A stretch of DNA of 64,000 nt from Microbacterium sp. LWH13-1.2. GTDB taxonomy: Bacteria; Actinomycetota; Actinomycetes; Actinomycetales; Microbacteriaceae. Shown in pieces: positions 49,626 to 58,899 of the stretch. The notes under the pieces are model-generated. The model was not told the DNA's origin. It made no database searches and saw only the letters and a list, made by a program, of their open reading frames with translations. The stretch is from NCBI RefSeq assembly GCF_038397735.1, contig NZ_CP151635.1, forward strand, positions 1,550,001 through 1,614,000, written 5' to 3'. Position numbers and translations under genes: made by a program. Each line of letters opens with the position of its first letter. Within the stretch, counting starts at the first letter, position 1.

Positions 49626-50879
49626 TTACGAGGCGGTTTCGTCATCGATCGGGACGACAGCTCCACGCTGCGCGCGCGACGCGGGCCCGACGAACGCGCG
49701 ACGCATGACCACCGCTGCCGAGACCGTCGCGATCAGGACGATCGAGATGAACACGAGCAGCACAGCGGTCTGCGAGGCGAAGGTGAGGATCACACCGATC
49801 GCGAGGACCGGCAGGGCGAGGCCGCAGTACGCGATCAGGAAGATCAGCGCCAGCGTCTCACCGCGTCGACCGGACTCCGCGAGAGCGGATGCCGTGGCGA
49901 CCGCCGATCTGAACAGCAGCCCCACTCCGACGCCCGCCACGATGCCTCCTCCGAGGAACACCGGGAGCGACGGCAGCAGAGTTCCTGCTGCGACCGCGAC
50001 GAGGCCCACTGCGCAGCAGACGGCCGCGACCGCGAGCTGGATGCGCATCGGCACGCGGGCGAGCGCCACCTGCCCGGACGCCGCAGCGGCGAACACCGAG
50101 CACGCCGTCACGCCGGCGAGAAGATGGTCGTGCTCGCCGAACGTGCTGATGAGGATGGTCGGTGCAAGAGAGGTGAACAGCCCGAACAGAGCGAACCCCG
50201 CGAACGCGCCGAAACCCGCGGCGATGAACGCCGTCCTCGATCGCGGGGGCGCCGCGATCCGCTGCGGTCGATACCGCCGCGGCTCGTGCGGCGGCGTCAC
50301 GGTCTCGGGAACGCAGGCGACGGCGATCGCGGCGACGATGAGCACGACGAGGAACACCGCGTGCGGCAGCACGAGCGGTGCAGGCAGGAACTCGGCGAAC
50401 AGACCGCCGATCAGCGGTCCCAGCGCCAACCCGCCGAGGTTCGCGGCACCGGCCACCGATGCGGCGACGATGACGTTCTCGCTCGGTCGGGCGTGCGCGC
50501 GCAGCTCGCCGAGATGCGCGGTGGCCGTGGCGGTGAGGATGCCCACGCTCGCACCGTTCACCAGTCGCGCGGCGAGGAGACCGGGCACCTCGTGCCACAG
50601 CAGGAACAGCACGGCGCTGAGCACCGCGATGAGGATCGCTATGACCAGCATCCGGCGCCGACCCATCCAGTCGCTGACGTGCCCGAGCAGGAACAGGCTG
50701 AGCACGACGCCGACGGCGAAGGCCGCGAAGATCAGCGTGATGACGGAGACGGGGAACCCGTCGGCCTCCTGGTAGAGCGGGTACAGCGGTGTGGGCACCG
50801 TCGCGTACGCCATCACGAGCAGGAAGGCTGACGCGACCACCCAGAATCCCGCACCGTGTGAGAAACGGGAGTTCGTCAT
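49626..50879 (-). CDS. MFS transporter (drug/H+ antiporter-like)
   Basis: A 417-residue exporter with 12 predicted helices. The loop-2 motif is LGHVSDWMGRRRMLV and the N-terminus is GFWVVASAFLLVMAYATVPT. It resembles multidrug exporters of the DHA1 type. ATG 50879 lies seven bases after TAGTGT, so leaderless; the frame to 50915 is not needed. Substrate unknown. Confidence 0.88.
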   Translation of the reverse strand: MTNSRFSHGAGFWVVASAFLLVMAYATVPTPLYPLYQEADGFPVSVITLIFAAFAVGVVLSLFLLGHVSDWMGRRRMLVIAILIAVLSAVLFLLWHEVPGLLAARLVNGASVGILTATATAHLGELRAHARPSENVIVAASVAGAANLGGLALGPLIGGLFAEFLPAPLVLPHAVFLVVLIVAAIAVACVPETVTPPHEPRRYRPQRIAAPPRSRTAFIAAGFGAFAGFALFGLFTSLAPTILISTFGEHDHLLAGVTACSVFAAAASGQVALARVPMRIQLAVAAVCCAVGLVAVAAGTLLPSLPVFLGGGIVAGVGVGLLFRSAVATASALAESGRRGETLALIFLIAYCGLALPVLAIGVILTFASQTAVLLVFISIVLIATVSAAVVMRRAFVGPASRAQRGAVVPIDDETAS

Positions 50880-50886
50880 GGTGGAG

Positions 50887-50892
50887 ACACTA
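50887..50892 (-). promoter_or_regulatory. -10 of leaderless promoter, MFS transporter
   Basis: TAGTGT on the minus strand, seven bases before the ATG at 50879. Confidence 0.5.
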
Positions 50893-51073
50893 TCGACGCC
50901 CTGGCCGGTCGGCACCGGACGGATGTCGAAAGCGCACGGGGCGGATCCTGGACAGATGTCGAGCGGTCGATGACGGCGCGCGGGTTAGCGTGGTCGCGCT
51001 CCCACGACGCAGACGTGGGGCGACCGACAGTCGTCCGGCATCGCTCGGGGCGACGGAAACCTGGAGGCTGATC

Positions 51074-51910
51074 ATGGCGTTCGTGACCACGGATGATGGC
51101 GCAGAGATCTACTACAAGGACTGGGGCAGCCCCGAGGCTCAGCCCATCATGTTCCACCACGGCTGGCCGCTCTCGTCGGATGACTGGGACGCCCAGATGC
51201 TGTACTTCCTCGGCAAGGGCTACCGCGTCATCGCCAGCGACCGCCGCGGGCACGGACGGTCGTCGCAGATCGGCACCGGGCACGACATGGATCACTACGC
51301 GAGCGATGCCTCGGCAGTCGTCGAGCACCTCGACCTCCGCAATGCGATTCACATCGGCCACTCGACGGGTGGCGGCCAGGTCGCACGCTACGTCGCACAG
51401 TACGGTCAGCCCCAGGGCCGAGTCGCCAAGGCTGTGCTCGTGTCATCCGTGCCCCCGCTGATGGTGCAGACCGACGCCAACCCCGAGGGCACGCCGATCT
51501 CGGTCTTCGACGGCTTCCGCGAGGCGCTGGCGGCGAACCGTGCGGAGTTCTTCCAGGCGGTCGCCTCCGGCCCCTTCTACGGATTCAACCGCGAGGGCGT
51601 GGAACTCTCCGAGCCCGTGGTGGCGAACTGGTGGCGTCAGGGGATGACGGGCAGCGCCCTCGCTCACTACGAGGGGATCAAGGCCTTCTCCGAGACCGAC
51701 CAGACCGACGACCTCAAGGCCATCACGGTGCCGGTGCTGGTCATCCAGGGCGATGACGACCAGGTCGTGCCGTACAAGGATGCATCGGTGAAGCAGGCCG
51801 AGCTTCTGAGCGACTCGACTCTGAAGATCTACGAGGGCTTCCCGCACGGCATGCTGACCACGCACGCCGATGTGATCAACCCCGACATCCTCGCCTTCAT
51901 CCAGCAGTAG
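51074..51910 (+). CDS. Alpha/beta hydrolase (non-heme chloroperoxidase/esterase-like)
   Basis: A 278-residue hydrolase of the cofactor-free haloperoxidase/esterase group. Nucleophile elbow is HIGHSTGGG (Ser about 97), oxyanion region FHHGWPLSSDDWD, acid in IQGDDDQVVP and His in EGFPHGML. The ATG at 51074 follows GGAGG. Likely cytosolic esterase or perhydrolase; the substrate is unknown. Confidence 0.92.
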   Translation: MAFVTTDDGAEIYYKDWGSPEAQPIMFHHGWPLSSDDWDAQMLYFLGKGYRVIASDRRGHGRSSQIGTGHDMDHYASDASAVVEHLDLRNAIHIGHSTGGGQVARYVAQYGQPQGRVAKAVLVSSVPPLMVQTDANPEGTPISVFDGFREALAANRAEFFQAVASGPFYGFNREGVELSEPVVANWWRQGMTGSALAHYEGIKAFSETDQTDDLKAITVPVLVIQGDDDQVVPYKDASVKQAELLSDSTLKIYEGFPHGMLTTHADVINPDILAFIQQ

Positions 51911-51928
51911 CAGTCTCAGCGATGCGGC

Positions 51929-51961
51929 GGGCGCATCCGGGCTCAGTGCCCGGGTGCGCCC
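51929..51961. terminator. Hairpin terminator between the hydrolase and HIT remnant
   Basis: A 13-bp stem (GGGCGCATCCGGG with one G-U pair to its partner) and seven-base loop, 18 bp after the hydrolase stop. No T-run. Confidence 0.65.
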
Positions 51962-51965
51962 CTCG

Positions 51966-52274
51966 CTATGAGCCGGAGATCCCGGCCCCGACGACGTCGA
52001 GGGCCGCAGCGAGCAGTCCGATGGCCATCGCTTCGGGCAGTGGCTCGAGCGGCCGGTGCGCCCTCGGGTCCTCGTCGGGACCGTGGTCGGGACGAGGATC
52101 GCGGTCTCGGCGCCGGGCGACGAGGTGCGCATGCACGTGCAGCCCTGCGGCCCCGGAGAGTGCGACGTCGACGCGATCGGCTCCGGTCGCTCGGCGGATG
52201 ATGCGGGAGGCGAGCTGGATGTCTACCAGGAAGAGCTCGGCGATCTCCGCCGGCGCGTCGGCGTTGTCGTCGTA
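51966..52274 (-). pseudogene. HIT-family hydrolase, N-terminally truncated, abutting tRNA-Val
   Basis: The frame after the tRNA 3' end reads APAEIAELFLVDIQLASRII, RRATGADRVDVALSGAAGLH and VHAHLVARRRDRDP. This is the C-terminal half of a HIT protein, with a HVHAHL active-site-like stretch. The first half of the domain is missing; upstream sequence is the tRNA. It is a decayed or truncated gene, probably left by a rearrangement at the tRNA. Confidence 0.6.
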
Positions 52275-52276
52275 GG

Positions 52277-52349
52277 TGGGCCCTGCCGGGATCGAACCGA
52301 CGACATCCACGGTGTAAACGTGGCGCTCTACCAGCTGAGCTAAAGGCCC
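52277..52349 (-). tRNA. tRNA-Val (UAC)
   Basis: A 73-nt cloverleaf on the minus strand: acceptor GGGCCTT pairs with AGGGCCC, D-arm GCTC AGCTGGTA GAGC, anticodon stem CCACG/CGTGG with loop TTTACAC (anticodon TAC), T-arm GTCGG TTCGATC CCGGC, and discriminator A. CCA is not encoded. Confidence 0.95.
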
Positions 52350-52503
52350 TGGTACGTCCCAGTCTACAGACGACGCAGTGCGCGCTGATGTCGTGGAAGG
52401 GGGATAGGGTGAGGGAGGCACGCGTTGTGCACAGCCGACAAGGCTGCCCGCGTCGCTTCCCGTTTCAATGGCATGACCTGCCAGCTTGACGAAAGGCTCC
52501 CCC

Positions 52504-55230
52504 GTGACTGTGCACGACCAGGATCCGTATTCCCAGGGCCCCCTCGACAGCGATCCGGAGGAGACGGGCGAGTGGCAGCAGTCGCTCGACGAGCTCGTCG
52601 ACGCGAAGGGCCACGGTCGTGGCCGCGAGATCATGCTCAGCCTGCTCAAGCGCTCGAAGGAGCTGCACCTGGGCGTGCCGATGGTCCCGACCACCGACTA
52701 CATCAACACGATCGCCGCCGAGAACGAACCCGAGTTCCCGGGTGACGAAGAGATCGAGCGCCGCTACCGGGCGTGGATCCGCTGGAACGCCGCGATCACG
52801 GTGCACCGCGCCCAGCGCCCCGGCATCGGCGTCGGCGGCCACATCTCGACCTACGCGTCGTCGGCCGCGCTGTACGAGGTCGGCTTCAACCACTTCTTCA
52901 AGGGTGCGGACAACCCCGGTGGCGCCGACCAGATCTTCATCCAGGGCCACGCCTCCCCCGGAACGTACGCGCGCTCCTTCCTCGAGGGCCGACTGAGCGA
53001 AGACCAGCTCGACGGCTTCCGCCAGGAGAAGTCGCACGCACCGCACGGCATCCCCTCGTACCCGCACCCTCGTCTGATGCCGGAGTACTGGCAGTTCCCG
53101 ACGGTCTCGATGGGTCTCGGTCCGATCAACGCCATCTACCAGGCGATGTCGAACAAGTACCTCGAGAACCGCGGGATCAAGGACACCTCGCAGTCGCACG
53201 TCTGGGCATTCCTCGGCGACGGCGAGATGGATGAGGTCGAGAGCCGCGGCCAGCTGCAGGTCGCAGCCAACGAGGGCCTCGACAACCTCACATTCGTCGT
53301 CAACTGCAACCTGCAGCGCCTCGACGGCCCCGTGCGCGGCAACGGCAAGATCGTCCAGGAACTCGAGTCGTTCTTCCGCGGCGCGGGCTGGAACGTCATC
53401 AAGGTCGTCTGGGGTCGCGAATGGGACGACCTGCTCGCCCGCGACAGCGAGGGCGCGCTGCTCAACCTCATGAACGTCACCCCCGACGGTGACTACCAGA
53501 CGTACAAGGCCGAGTCCGGTGCGTACGTCCGCGAGCACTTCTTCGGCCGCGACGAGCGCGCCGCAGCCCTCGTCAAGGACTACTCCGACGACGACATCTG
53601 GAACCTGAAGCGCGGTGGCCACGACTACCGCAAGGTCTACGCCGCGTTCAAGGCCGCGACCGAGCACAAGGGCAAGCCCACCGTCATCCTCGCGAAGACC
53701 GTCAAGGGCTACGGCCTCGGTCCGCACTTCGAGGGCCGCAACGCGACCCACCAGATGAAGAAGATGACGCTGGACAACCTCAAGACGTTCCGTGACGCGA
53801 TGCACATCCCGATCACGGATTCGCAGCTCGAGGAGAACCCGTACCTGCCCCCGTACTACAACCCGGGCCCCCAGGACGAGACGATCCAGTACATGCTCGA
53901 GCGTCGCCAGGCTCTCGGAGGCTATCTGCCGGAGCGCCGTTCCACGCACGTCGGACTCTCGCTTCCCGACGACACCGCGTACGCGCTGCCCAAGAAGGGC
54001 TCAGGCACGCAGGAGATCGCCACGACCATGGCGTTCGTCCGTCTGCTGAAGGACCTGCTGCGCTCGAAGGACTTCGGCCACCGCATCGTCCCGATCATCC
54101 CCGACGAGGCTCGCACGTTCGGAATGGACGCGTACTTCCCTTCCGCGAAGATCTACAACCCGAACGGCCAGCACTACACGTCGGTCGACCGTGAGCTTCT
54201 CCTCGCCTACAAGGAGAGCCCGCAGGGCCAGATCGTGCACGTCGGCATCAACGAGGCTGGCGCTCTCGCGGCGTTCACCGCGGCGGGCACGTCCTACGCC
54301 ACGCACGGCGAGCCGCTGATCCCGATCTACCTCTTCTACTCGATGTTCGGATTCCAGCGCACAGGCGACGCCCAGTGGGCCGCCGGCGACCAGATGGCCC
54401 GAGGGTTCATCATGGGCGCGACGGCAGGTCGCACCACCCTCACGGGCGAGGGCCTGCAGCACGCCGACGGTCACTCGCACCTGCTCGCCGCCACCAACCC
54501 GGCGACGGTCTCGTACGACCCGGCCTACGGCTACGAGATCGCGCACATCATGCGCTCAGGTCTCGAGCGCATGTACGGCGGCGACCACGAGGACCCGAAC
54601 GTCATGTACTACATCACGCTCTACAACGAGCCGATGGTGATGCCCGCCGAGCCGGAGAACGTGGACGTCGACGGCATCGTGCGCGGCATCCACCGCGTCT
54701 CGGTCGGCGAGGGCGAGGGCCCCCGCGCCCAGCTCTTCGCATCGGGCGTGGGACTCCCCTGGGCGCTCGAGGCTCAGCAGCTGCTGAAGAACGACTGGGG
54801 TGTGATCGCCGACGTCTGGTCGGTCACGTCCTGGACCGAGCTGCGCCGTGACGGCCTCGCCGCCGACGAGCACAACTTCCTGCACCCGGAGGAAGAGCCC
54901 CGCACCGCGTACCTCACGCAGAAGCTGCAGGGTGCCGAAGGTCCCGTCGTCGCCGTCAGCGACTTCATGCACGCCGTGCAGGACCAGATCCGTCCCTGGG
55001 TCCCGCAGCGTTTCGCGACGCTGGGCGCCGATGGTTTCGGATTCTCGGACACGCGTGCAGCAGCCCGTCGCTTCTTCAAGATCGACGGTCCGTCGATCGT
55101 CGTCCGCACGCTGCAGTCGCTCGCCGAAGACGGGGTCGTCGACCGTTCTCTCGCCGCACAGGCCATCCAGAAGTACAGCCTGCACGACGTGAACGCCGGC
55201 ACCAGCGGCAACGCGGGCGGCGAAAGCTGA
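52504..55230 (+). CDS. aceE: Pyruvate dehydrogenase E1 component, homodimeric
   Basis: A 908-residue thiamine-diphosphate enzyme that decarboxylates pyruvate and feeds acetyl-CoA synthesis as the E1 of the pyruvate dehydrogenase complex. The ThDP motif is [20 protein letters not shown] and [20 protein letters not shown] is typical of AceE; the whole length fits the ~900-residue single-chain form of actinobacteria. Start is GTG 52504 with GAAAGG upstream; a TAGGGT -10 lies at about 52405. Downstream lie the fatty acid genes that use its product. Confidence 0.96.
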   Translation: MTVHDQDPYSQGPLDSDPEETGEWQQSLDELVDAKGHGRGREIMLSLLKRSKELHLGVPMVPTTDYINTIAAENEPEFPGDEEIERRYRAWIRWNAAITVHRAQRPGIGVGGHISTYASSAALYEVGFNHFFKGADNPGGADQIFIQGHASPGTYARSFLEGRLSEDQLDGFRQEKSHAPHGIPSYPHPRLMPEYWQFPTVSMGLGPINAIYQAMSNKYLENRGIKDTSQSHVWAFLGDGEMDEVESRGQLQVAANEGLDNLTFVVNCNLQRLDGPVRGNGKIVQELESFFRGAGWNVIKVVWGREWDDLLARDSEGALLNLMNVTPDGDYQTYKAESGAYVREHFFGRDERAAALVKDYSDDDIWNLKRGGHDYRKVYAAFKAATEHKGKPTVILAKTVKGYGLGPHFEGRNATHQMKKMTLDNLKTFRDAMHIPITDSQLEENPYLPPYYNPGPQDETIQYMLERRQALGGYLPERRSTHVGLSLPDDTAYALPKKGSGTQEIATTMAFVRLLKDLLRSKDFGHRIVPIIPDEARTFGMDAYFPSAKIYNPNGQHYTSVDRELLLAYKESPQGQIVHVGINEAGALAAFTAAGTSYATHGEPLIPIYLFYSMFGFQRTGDAQWAAGDQMARGFIMGATAGRTTLTGEGLQHADGHSHLLAATNPATVSYDPAYGYEIAHIMRSGLERMYGGDHEDPNVMYYITLYNEPMVMPAEPENVDVDGIVRGIHRVSVGEGEGPRAQLFASGVGLPWALEAQQLLKNDWGVIADVWSVTSWTELRRDGLAADEHNFLHPEEEPRTAYLTQKLQGAEGPVVAVSDFMHAVQDQIRPWVPQRFATLGADGFGFSDTRAAARRFFKIDGPSIVVRTLQSLAEDGVVDRSLAAQAIQKYSLHDVNAGTSGNAGGES

Positions 55231-55237
55231 GCCATCG

Positions 55238-56467
55238 GTGACGGGTTCCTCTTCGCGCGGCATGGACAAGGCCGCTACGCTCACCTGGCTGCGCCGGATC
55301 TCCGGTGACATCGCCTCGGTGACGATCAAGCGCCTCGAGGACACCCTCCCCTGGTACGCCGACATGCCACCAGCCCGCCGCTCTGCGGTCGGGCTGGTGG
55401 CGCAGGCCGGCATCACCTCCTTCATACAGTGGTACGAGGATCCGACCTCGACCCCCTGGATCGCCGCCGACATCTTCGCCGCCGCACCACGCGAGCTTCT
55501 GCGCAGCGTCAGCCTGCAGCAGACGCTGCAGCTCATCCGGGTCACGGTCGAGGTGACGGAAGAACGGGTCGCCGGTCGAGGCAACGATCTTCGAGAAGCG
55601 ATCCTGCTGTACTCGCGCGATGTCGCCTTCGCCGCCGCGGACGTCTACGCTCGCGCCGCCGAGGCCCGTGGGCTGTGGGATGCGCGACTCGAAGCGCTCG
55701 TGGTCGACTCGATCCTCACGGGTGAAGCCGACGAGGAGCTGCCGAGCCGGATCGCCGCTCTCGGCTGGCACGGCCACGGCGAAGTCGCGGTGCTGGTCGG
55801 CACGACTCCCCCGCAGTTCGACGTCGACCTCGTGCGCCGCACTGCACGCAAGCTCGCGGTGGACGTACTCATCGGAGTGCAGGGGTCACGCCTCGTGCTC
55901 GTCATCGGTCGAGCCCGCATCGCAGGCCAGGAACCTTCCGAAGGCGAAGAGGAAGAGCTGGGCTTCGAGGAGATCGCGTCCCGACTCGAGCCCTCGTTCG
56001 GTCCCGGGTACGTCGTCCTCGGCCCTGCCGTCGCCGCGCTCGTCGATGCGAGCCAGAGCGCACGCGCTGCCCTCGCAGGTTTCGCCGTCGCGCGCGCCTG
56101 GCGCAGCGCTCCGCGGCCTGTCGACGCAGACGACCTTCTTCCCGAGCGCGCGCTCGCGGGCGATCCCCTCGCGAAGCAGACTCTGATCGAACGGATCTAT
56201 CGCCCACTGCAGGCGCACTCTACGGATCTCGTCACGACGCTGTGGAGCTACCTCGACAACGGCCGGTCGCTCGAGGCCACCGCACGCGAGCTGTTCGTGC
56301 ACCCCAACACCGTCCGCTACCGCCTGAAGCGCGTCAGCGAGGTCATCGGCTGGGATGCCACGGGTCCTCGCGAGGCTCTGATCCTGCAGACTGCCCTCAT
56401 CCTCGGCTCCATCGGCGCTGCCGATCAGGTCCGCCGTCGCCCGCCGCTGCGTCGCCCCTCCCGCTGA
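55238..56467 (+). CDS. FasR-like regulator of fatty acid synthesis (PucR-type helix-turn-helix)
   Basis: A 409-residue regulator. An N-terminal effector region (LPWYADMPPARRSAVGLVAQ and AGITSFIQWYEDP) matches the FasR/Streptomyces SCO2386 type. The C-terminal helix-turn-helix is RSLEATARELFVHPNTVRYR with LKRVSEVIG. FasR activates fabD-fabH-acpP-fabF, which follow here. The GTG at 55238 is used; ATG 55262 would remove eight residues. It lies eight bases after aceE. Confidence 0.85.
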   Translation: MTGSSSRGMDKAATLTWLRRISGDIASVTIKRLEDTLPWYADMPPARRSAVGLVAQAGITSFIQWYEDPTSTPWIAADIFAAAPRELLRSVSLQQTLQLIRVTVEVTEERVAGRGNDLREAILLYSRDVAFAAADVYARAAEARGLWDARLEALVVDSILTGEADEELPSRIAALGWHGHGEVAVLVGTTPPQFDVDLVRRTARKLAVDVLIGVQGSRLVLVIGRARIAGQEPSEGEEEELGFEEIASRLEPSFGPGYVVLGPAVAALVDASQSARAALAGFAVARAWRSAPRPVDADDLLPERALAGDPLAKQTLIERIYRPLQAHSTDLVTTLWSYLDNGRSLEATARELFVHPNTVRYRLKRVSEVIGWDATGPREALILQTALILGSIGAADQVRRRPPLRRPSR

Positions 56468-56502
56468 TCAGGGCAGCAGACTCCGATCTGCTGTACGCCA
56501 CA

Positions 56503-56527
56503 CACAAGGGATCTTCGCAATCTTGTG
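56503..56527. promoter_or_regulatory. Possible operator upstream of fabD
   Basis: Inverted repeat CACAAG, 13 bases, CTTGTG, centred about 58 bp before the fabD start. A FasR-type site would be expected here, but only 6-bp arms are seen and no known FasR box was matched. Confidence 0.35.
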
Positions 56528-56572
56528 ATGGATCATCCACCACTTCGGGCAGATCGTTGGCAGACTGGGGTT

Positions 56573-57493
56573 GTGATTGTCGTCGTATGCCCAGGACAGG
56601 GCTCGCAGACCCCCGGTTTCCTCTCCCCCTGGCTCGAGCTGGACGGCGTGACGGAGACCCTCGCCGCGTATTCCGAGGCCGCGGAGGTCGACCTCCAGCA
56701 GCACGGGACGGTGTCGGATGCCGACACGATCCGCGACACGCGCGTCGCCCAGCCGCTGATCGTCGCCGCCTCGCTCATCGCCGCGAACGCCCTGACAGCC
56801 CGTGCGGGCCGCCGTGCAGACGGTGTCGCCGGGCACTCGGTCGGCGAGATCGCCGCACTCGTGGGCAGCGGCGTGATCGACGCCGAGACCGGAATGCGAC
56901 TGGTCGGCGTCCGCGGTCGCGCGATGGCGGATGCCGCGGCGCAGACCCCGACCGGCATGAGTGCGGTCCTCGGCGGCGACGAGGAGGCCATCCTCACGCG
57001 CCTGAGCGAGCTCGGTCTCTCCCCCGCGAACTACAACGGCGGCGGCCAGCTCGTGGTGGCCGGCGAGCTCGCAGGGCTCGACGCCCTCGCCACCGAGCCC
57101 GTCAAGGGCACCCGCGTCATCCCCCTTCAGGTGGCCGGCGCGTTCCACACCTCGTTCATGGGTTCCGCGGTCGCCGCCCTGCGCGACGCCGTGTCGACCG
57201 TCACACCCTCCGACCCCGACATCACCCTGTGGACGAACCGCGACGGCTCGGTCGTCACCGAGGGCGCGACGGCGCTGACCTACCTCGTCGACCAGGTCTC
57301 CTCACCCGTGCGGTGGGACCTGTGCATGGCATCCTTCGCCGATCAGGGCATCACCGGTCTGATCGAGCTCGCTCCTGCGGGTGCGCTGACCGGGCTCGCC
57401 AAGCGCGGCCTGCGTGGCGTGCCGACAGTCGCCGTCAAGACCCCCGATGACCTCGATGCGGCCGTCGCGCTGCTGAACGGAGAAGCCGCATGA
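56573..57493 (+). CDS. fabD: Malonyl-CoA:ACP transacylase
   Basis: A 306-residue enzyme transferring malonyl from CoA to acyl carrier protein. N-terminal VIVVVCPGQGSQTPGF, catalytic Ser in GHSVGEIAAL (about 89), and His in VAGAFHTSFM are conserved. GTG 56573 is six bases after CAGACT, a leaderless layout; the longer frame from 56525 is unlikely. It overlaps fabH by ATGA. Confidence 0.94.
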   Translation: MIVVVCPGQGSQTPGFLSPWLELDGVTETLAAYSEAAEVDLQQHGTVSDADTIRDTRVAQPLIVAASLIAANALTARAGRRADGVAGHSVGEIAALVGSGVIDAETGMRLVGVRGRAMADAAAQTPTGMSAVLGGDEEAILTRLSELGLSPANYNGGGQLVVAGELAGLDALATEPVKGTRVIPLQVAGAFHTSFMGSAVAALRDAVSTVTPSDPDITLWTNRDGSVVTEGATALTYLVDQVSSPVRWDLCMASFADQGITGLIELAPAGALTGLAKRGLRGVPTVAVKTPDDLDAAVALLNGEAA

Positions 57494-58491
57494 GCCCCAC
57501 CCTGAACCAGGTCACCGGTCCCGCGTACACCCGTATCTACTCCTACGGGGCCGCGCGCGGCGAGAACGCGGTACCGAACGACGACCTCATCGGCCCGATC
57601 GACTCGAGCGACGAGTGGATCCGCCAGCGCACCGGCATCGTGACCCGCGTCCGGGCCGACAAGAGCACGGATGCGATCGATCTCGCCACCACCGCGGCCG
57701 CCGAGGCGATCGAGAAGTCCGGCATCTCGGCCGAGCAGGTCGACCTCGTCATCGTCGCCACCATCAGCAACCCCAAGCAGTCGCCCTCGGTCTCCGCGAT
57801 CGTCGCCGATCGCGTGGGCGCCAACCCGGCGGCCGCCTATGACGTCAACGCCGCCTGCGCCGGGTACGCCTATGCGGTCACCCAGGCCGATGCGTTGATC
57901 CGGTCCGGCGCCGCGCGCTACGCCCTCGTGATCGGCACCGAGAAGCTCTCGGACATCGTCGACCCCGCCGACCGCAGCATCTCGTTCCTGCTCGGCGACG
58001 GCGCGGGTGCGGCGCTCATCGGCCCGAGCGACACGCCGGGCATCGCCCCTGCGGTCTGGGGATCCGACGGCTCGAAGGCCGACGCTGTCGGCATGAACGG
58101 AACACTCACCGAGTTCCGCGACGGCGAAGTGCCGTGGCCGACCCTGCGCCAGGAGGGCCAGACGGTCTTCCGCTGGGCCGTCTGGGAGATGGCCAAGGTC
58201 GCTCGCGAGGCTCTCGATCGGGCTGGCGTAGAACCGACCGACATCGCTGCGTTCATCCCGCACCAGGCGAACATGCGCATCATCGACGAGTTCGCCAAGC
58301 AGCTCAAGCTGCCGGAGTCCACGGTCATCGCTCGCGACATCGAGACCACCGGAAACACCTCCGCTGCCTCGATCCCGCTCGCCAGCCACCGCCTCATGGC
58401 CGAGCACCCGGAGCTCTCGGGTGGCCTCGCGCTGCAGATCGGCTTCGGTGCGGGCCTCGTGTTCGCCGCTCAGGTCGTCGTCCTCCCCTGA
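57490..58491 (+). CDS. fabH: 3-oxoacyl-ACP synthase III
   Basis: A 333-residue KAS III that starts fatty acid chains by condensing acyl-CoA with malonyl-ACP. The triad is Cys123 (NAACAGYAYA), His258 (IPHQAN) and Asn289 (TTGNTSAASI). Branched-chain primer use is usual in this group of bacteria, but cannot be read here. Confidence 0.96.
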   Translation: MSPTLNQVTGPAYTRIYSYGAARGENAVPNDDLIGPIDSSDEWIRQRTGIVTRVRADKSTDAIDLATTAAAEAIEKSGISAEQVDLVIVATISNPKQSPSVSAIVADRVGANPAAAYDVNAACAGYAYAVTQADALIRSGAARYALVIGTEKLSDIVDPADRSISFLLGDGAGAALIGPSDTPGIAPAVWGSDGSKADAVGMNGTLTEFRDGEVPWPTLRQEGQTVFRWAVWEMAKVAREALDRAGVEPTDIAAFIPHQANMRIIDEFAKQLKLPESTVIARDIETTGNTSAASIPLASHRLMAEHPELSGGLALQIGFGAGLVFAAQVVVLP

Positions 58492-58560
58492 GAACGCGCC
58501 GACTTTCCCTAGACTGTTCCACGGTTCCCATATACAACCCGTAAGAAAGAGGAAGACCAC

Positions 58561-58809
58561 ATGGCTTTCACCAACGATGAGGTCCTCGCTGGCCTCGCAG
58601 AGCTGATCACCGACGAGACCGGCATCAACGCGTCCGAGGTCGCCCTCGAGAAGTCGTTCACCGACGACCTCGACATCGACTCGATCTCGATGATGACGAT
58701 CGTCGTCAACGCCGAGGAGAAGTTCGGCGTCACCATCCCCGACGACGAGGTCAAGAACCTCAAGACCGTCGGAGACGCCGTCAACTTCATCGTCGCCGGC
58801 CAGGAGTAA
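58561..58809 (+). CDS. acpP: Acyl carrier protein
   Basis: An 82-residue ACP with the phosphopantetheine serine in DLDIDSISMM (Ser41). The long acidic helix 2 is intact. The ATG has AGAAAGAGGAAG upstream. A strong hairpin follows the stop. Confidence 0.97.
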   Translation: MAFTNDEVLAGLAELITDETGINASEVALEKSFTDDLDIDSISMMTIVVNAEEKFGVTIPDDEVKNLKTVGDAVNFIVAGQE

Positions 58810-58816
58810 TCCACGC

Positions 58817-58853
58817 AGGATGCCACCCCCACGCGTGTGGGGCGTGGCATCCT
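58817..58853 (+). terminator. Stable hairpin between acpP and fabF
   Basis: AGGATGCCAC pairs with GTGGCATCCT and, inside it, CCCCAC with GTGGGG around a GCGT loop, starting eight bases after the acpP stop. There is no T-run, so it may be a partial terminator or mRNA stabiliser giving extra acpP. Confidence 0.65.
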
Positions 58854-58899
58854 CCGCCTTGCCCGCCATCTGCTCGACCCGCCTGACAAGGAACCACAC

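Noticed and set aside
52275..52694. N-terminal extension of the HIT-like frame through the tRNA
   Set aside because: The translated GPLAQLVERHVYTVDVVGSI pattern is the well-known false protein made by reading a tRNA gene.
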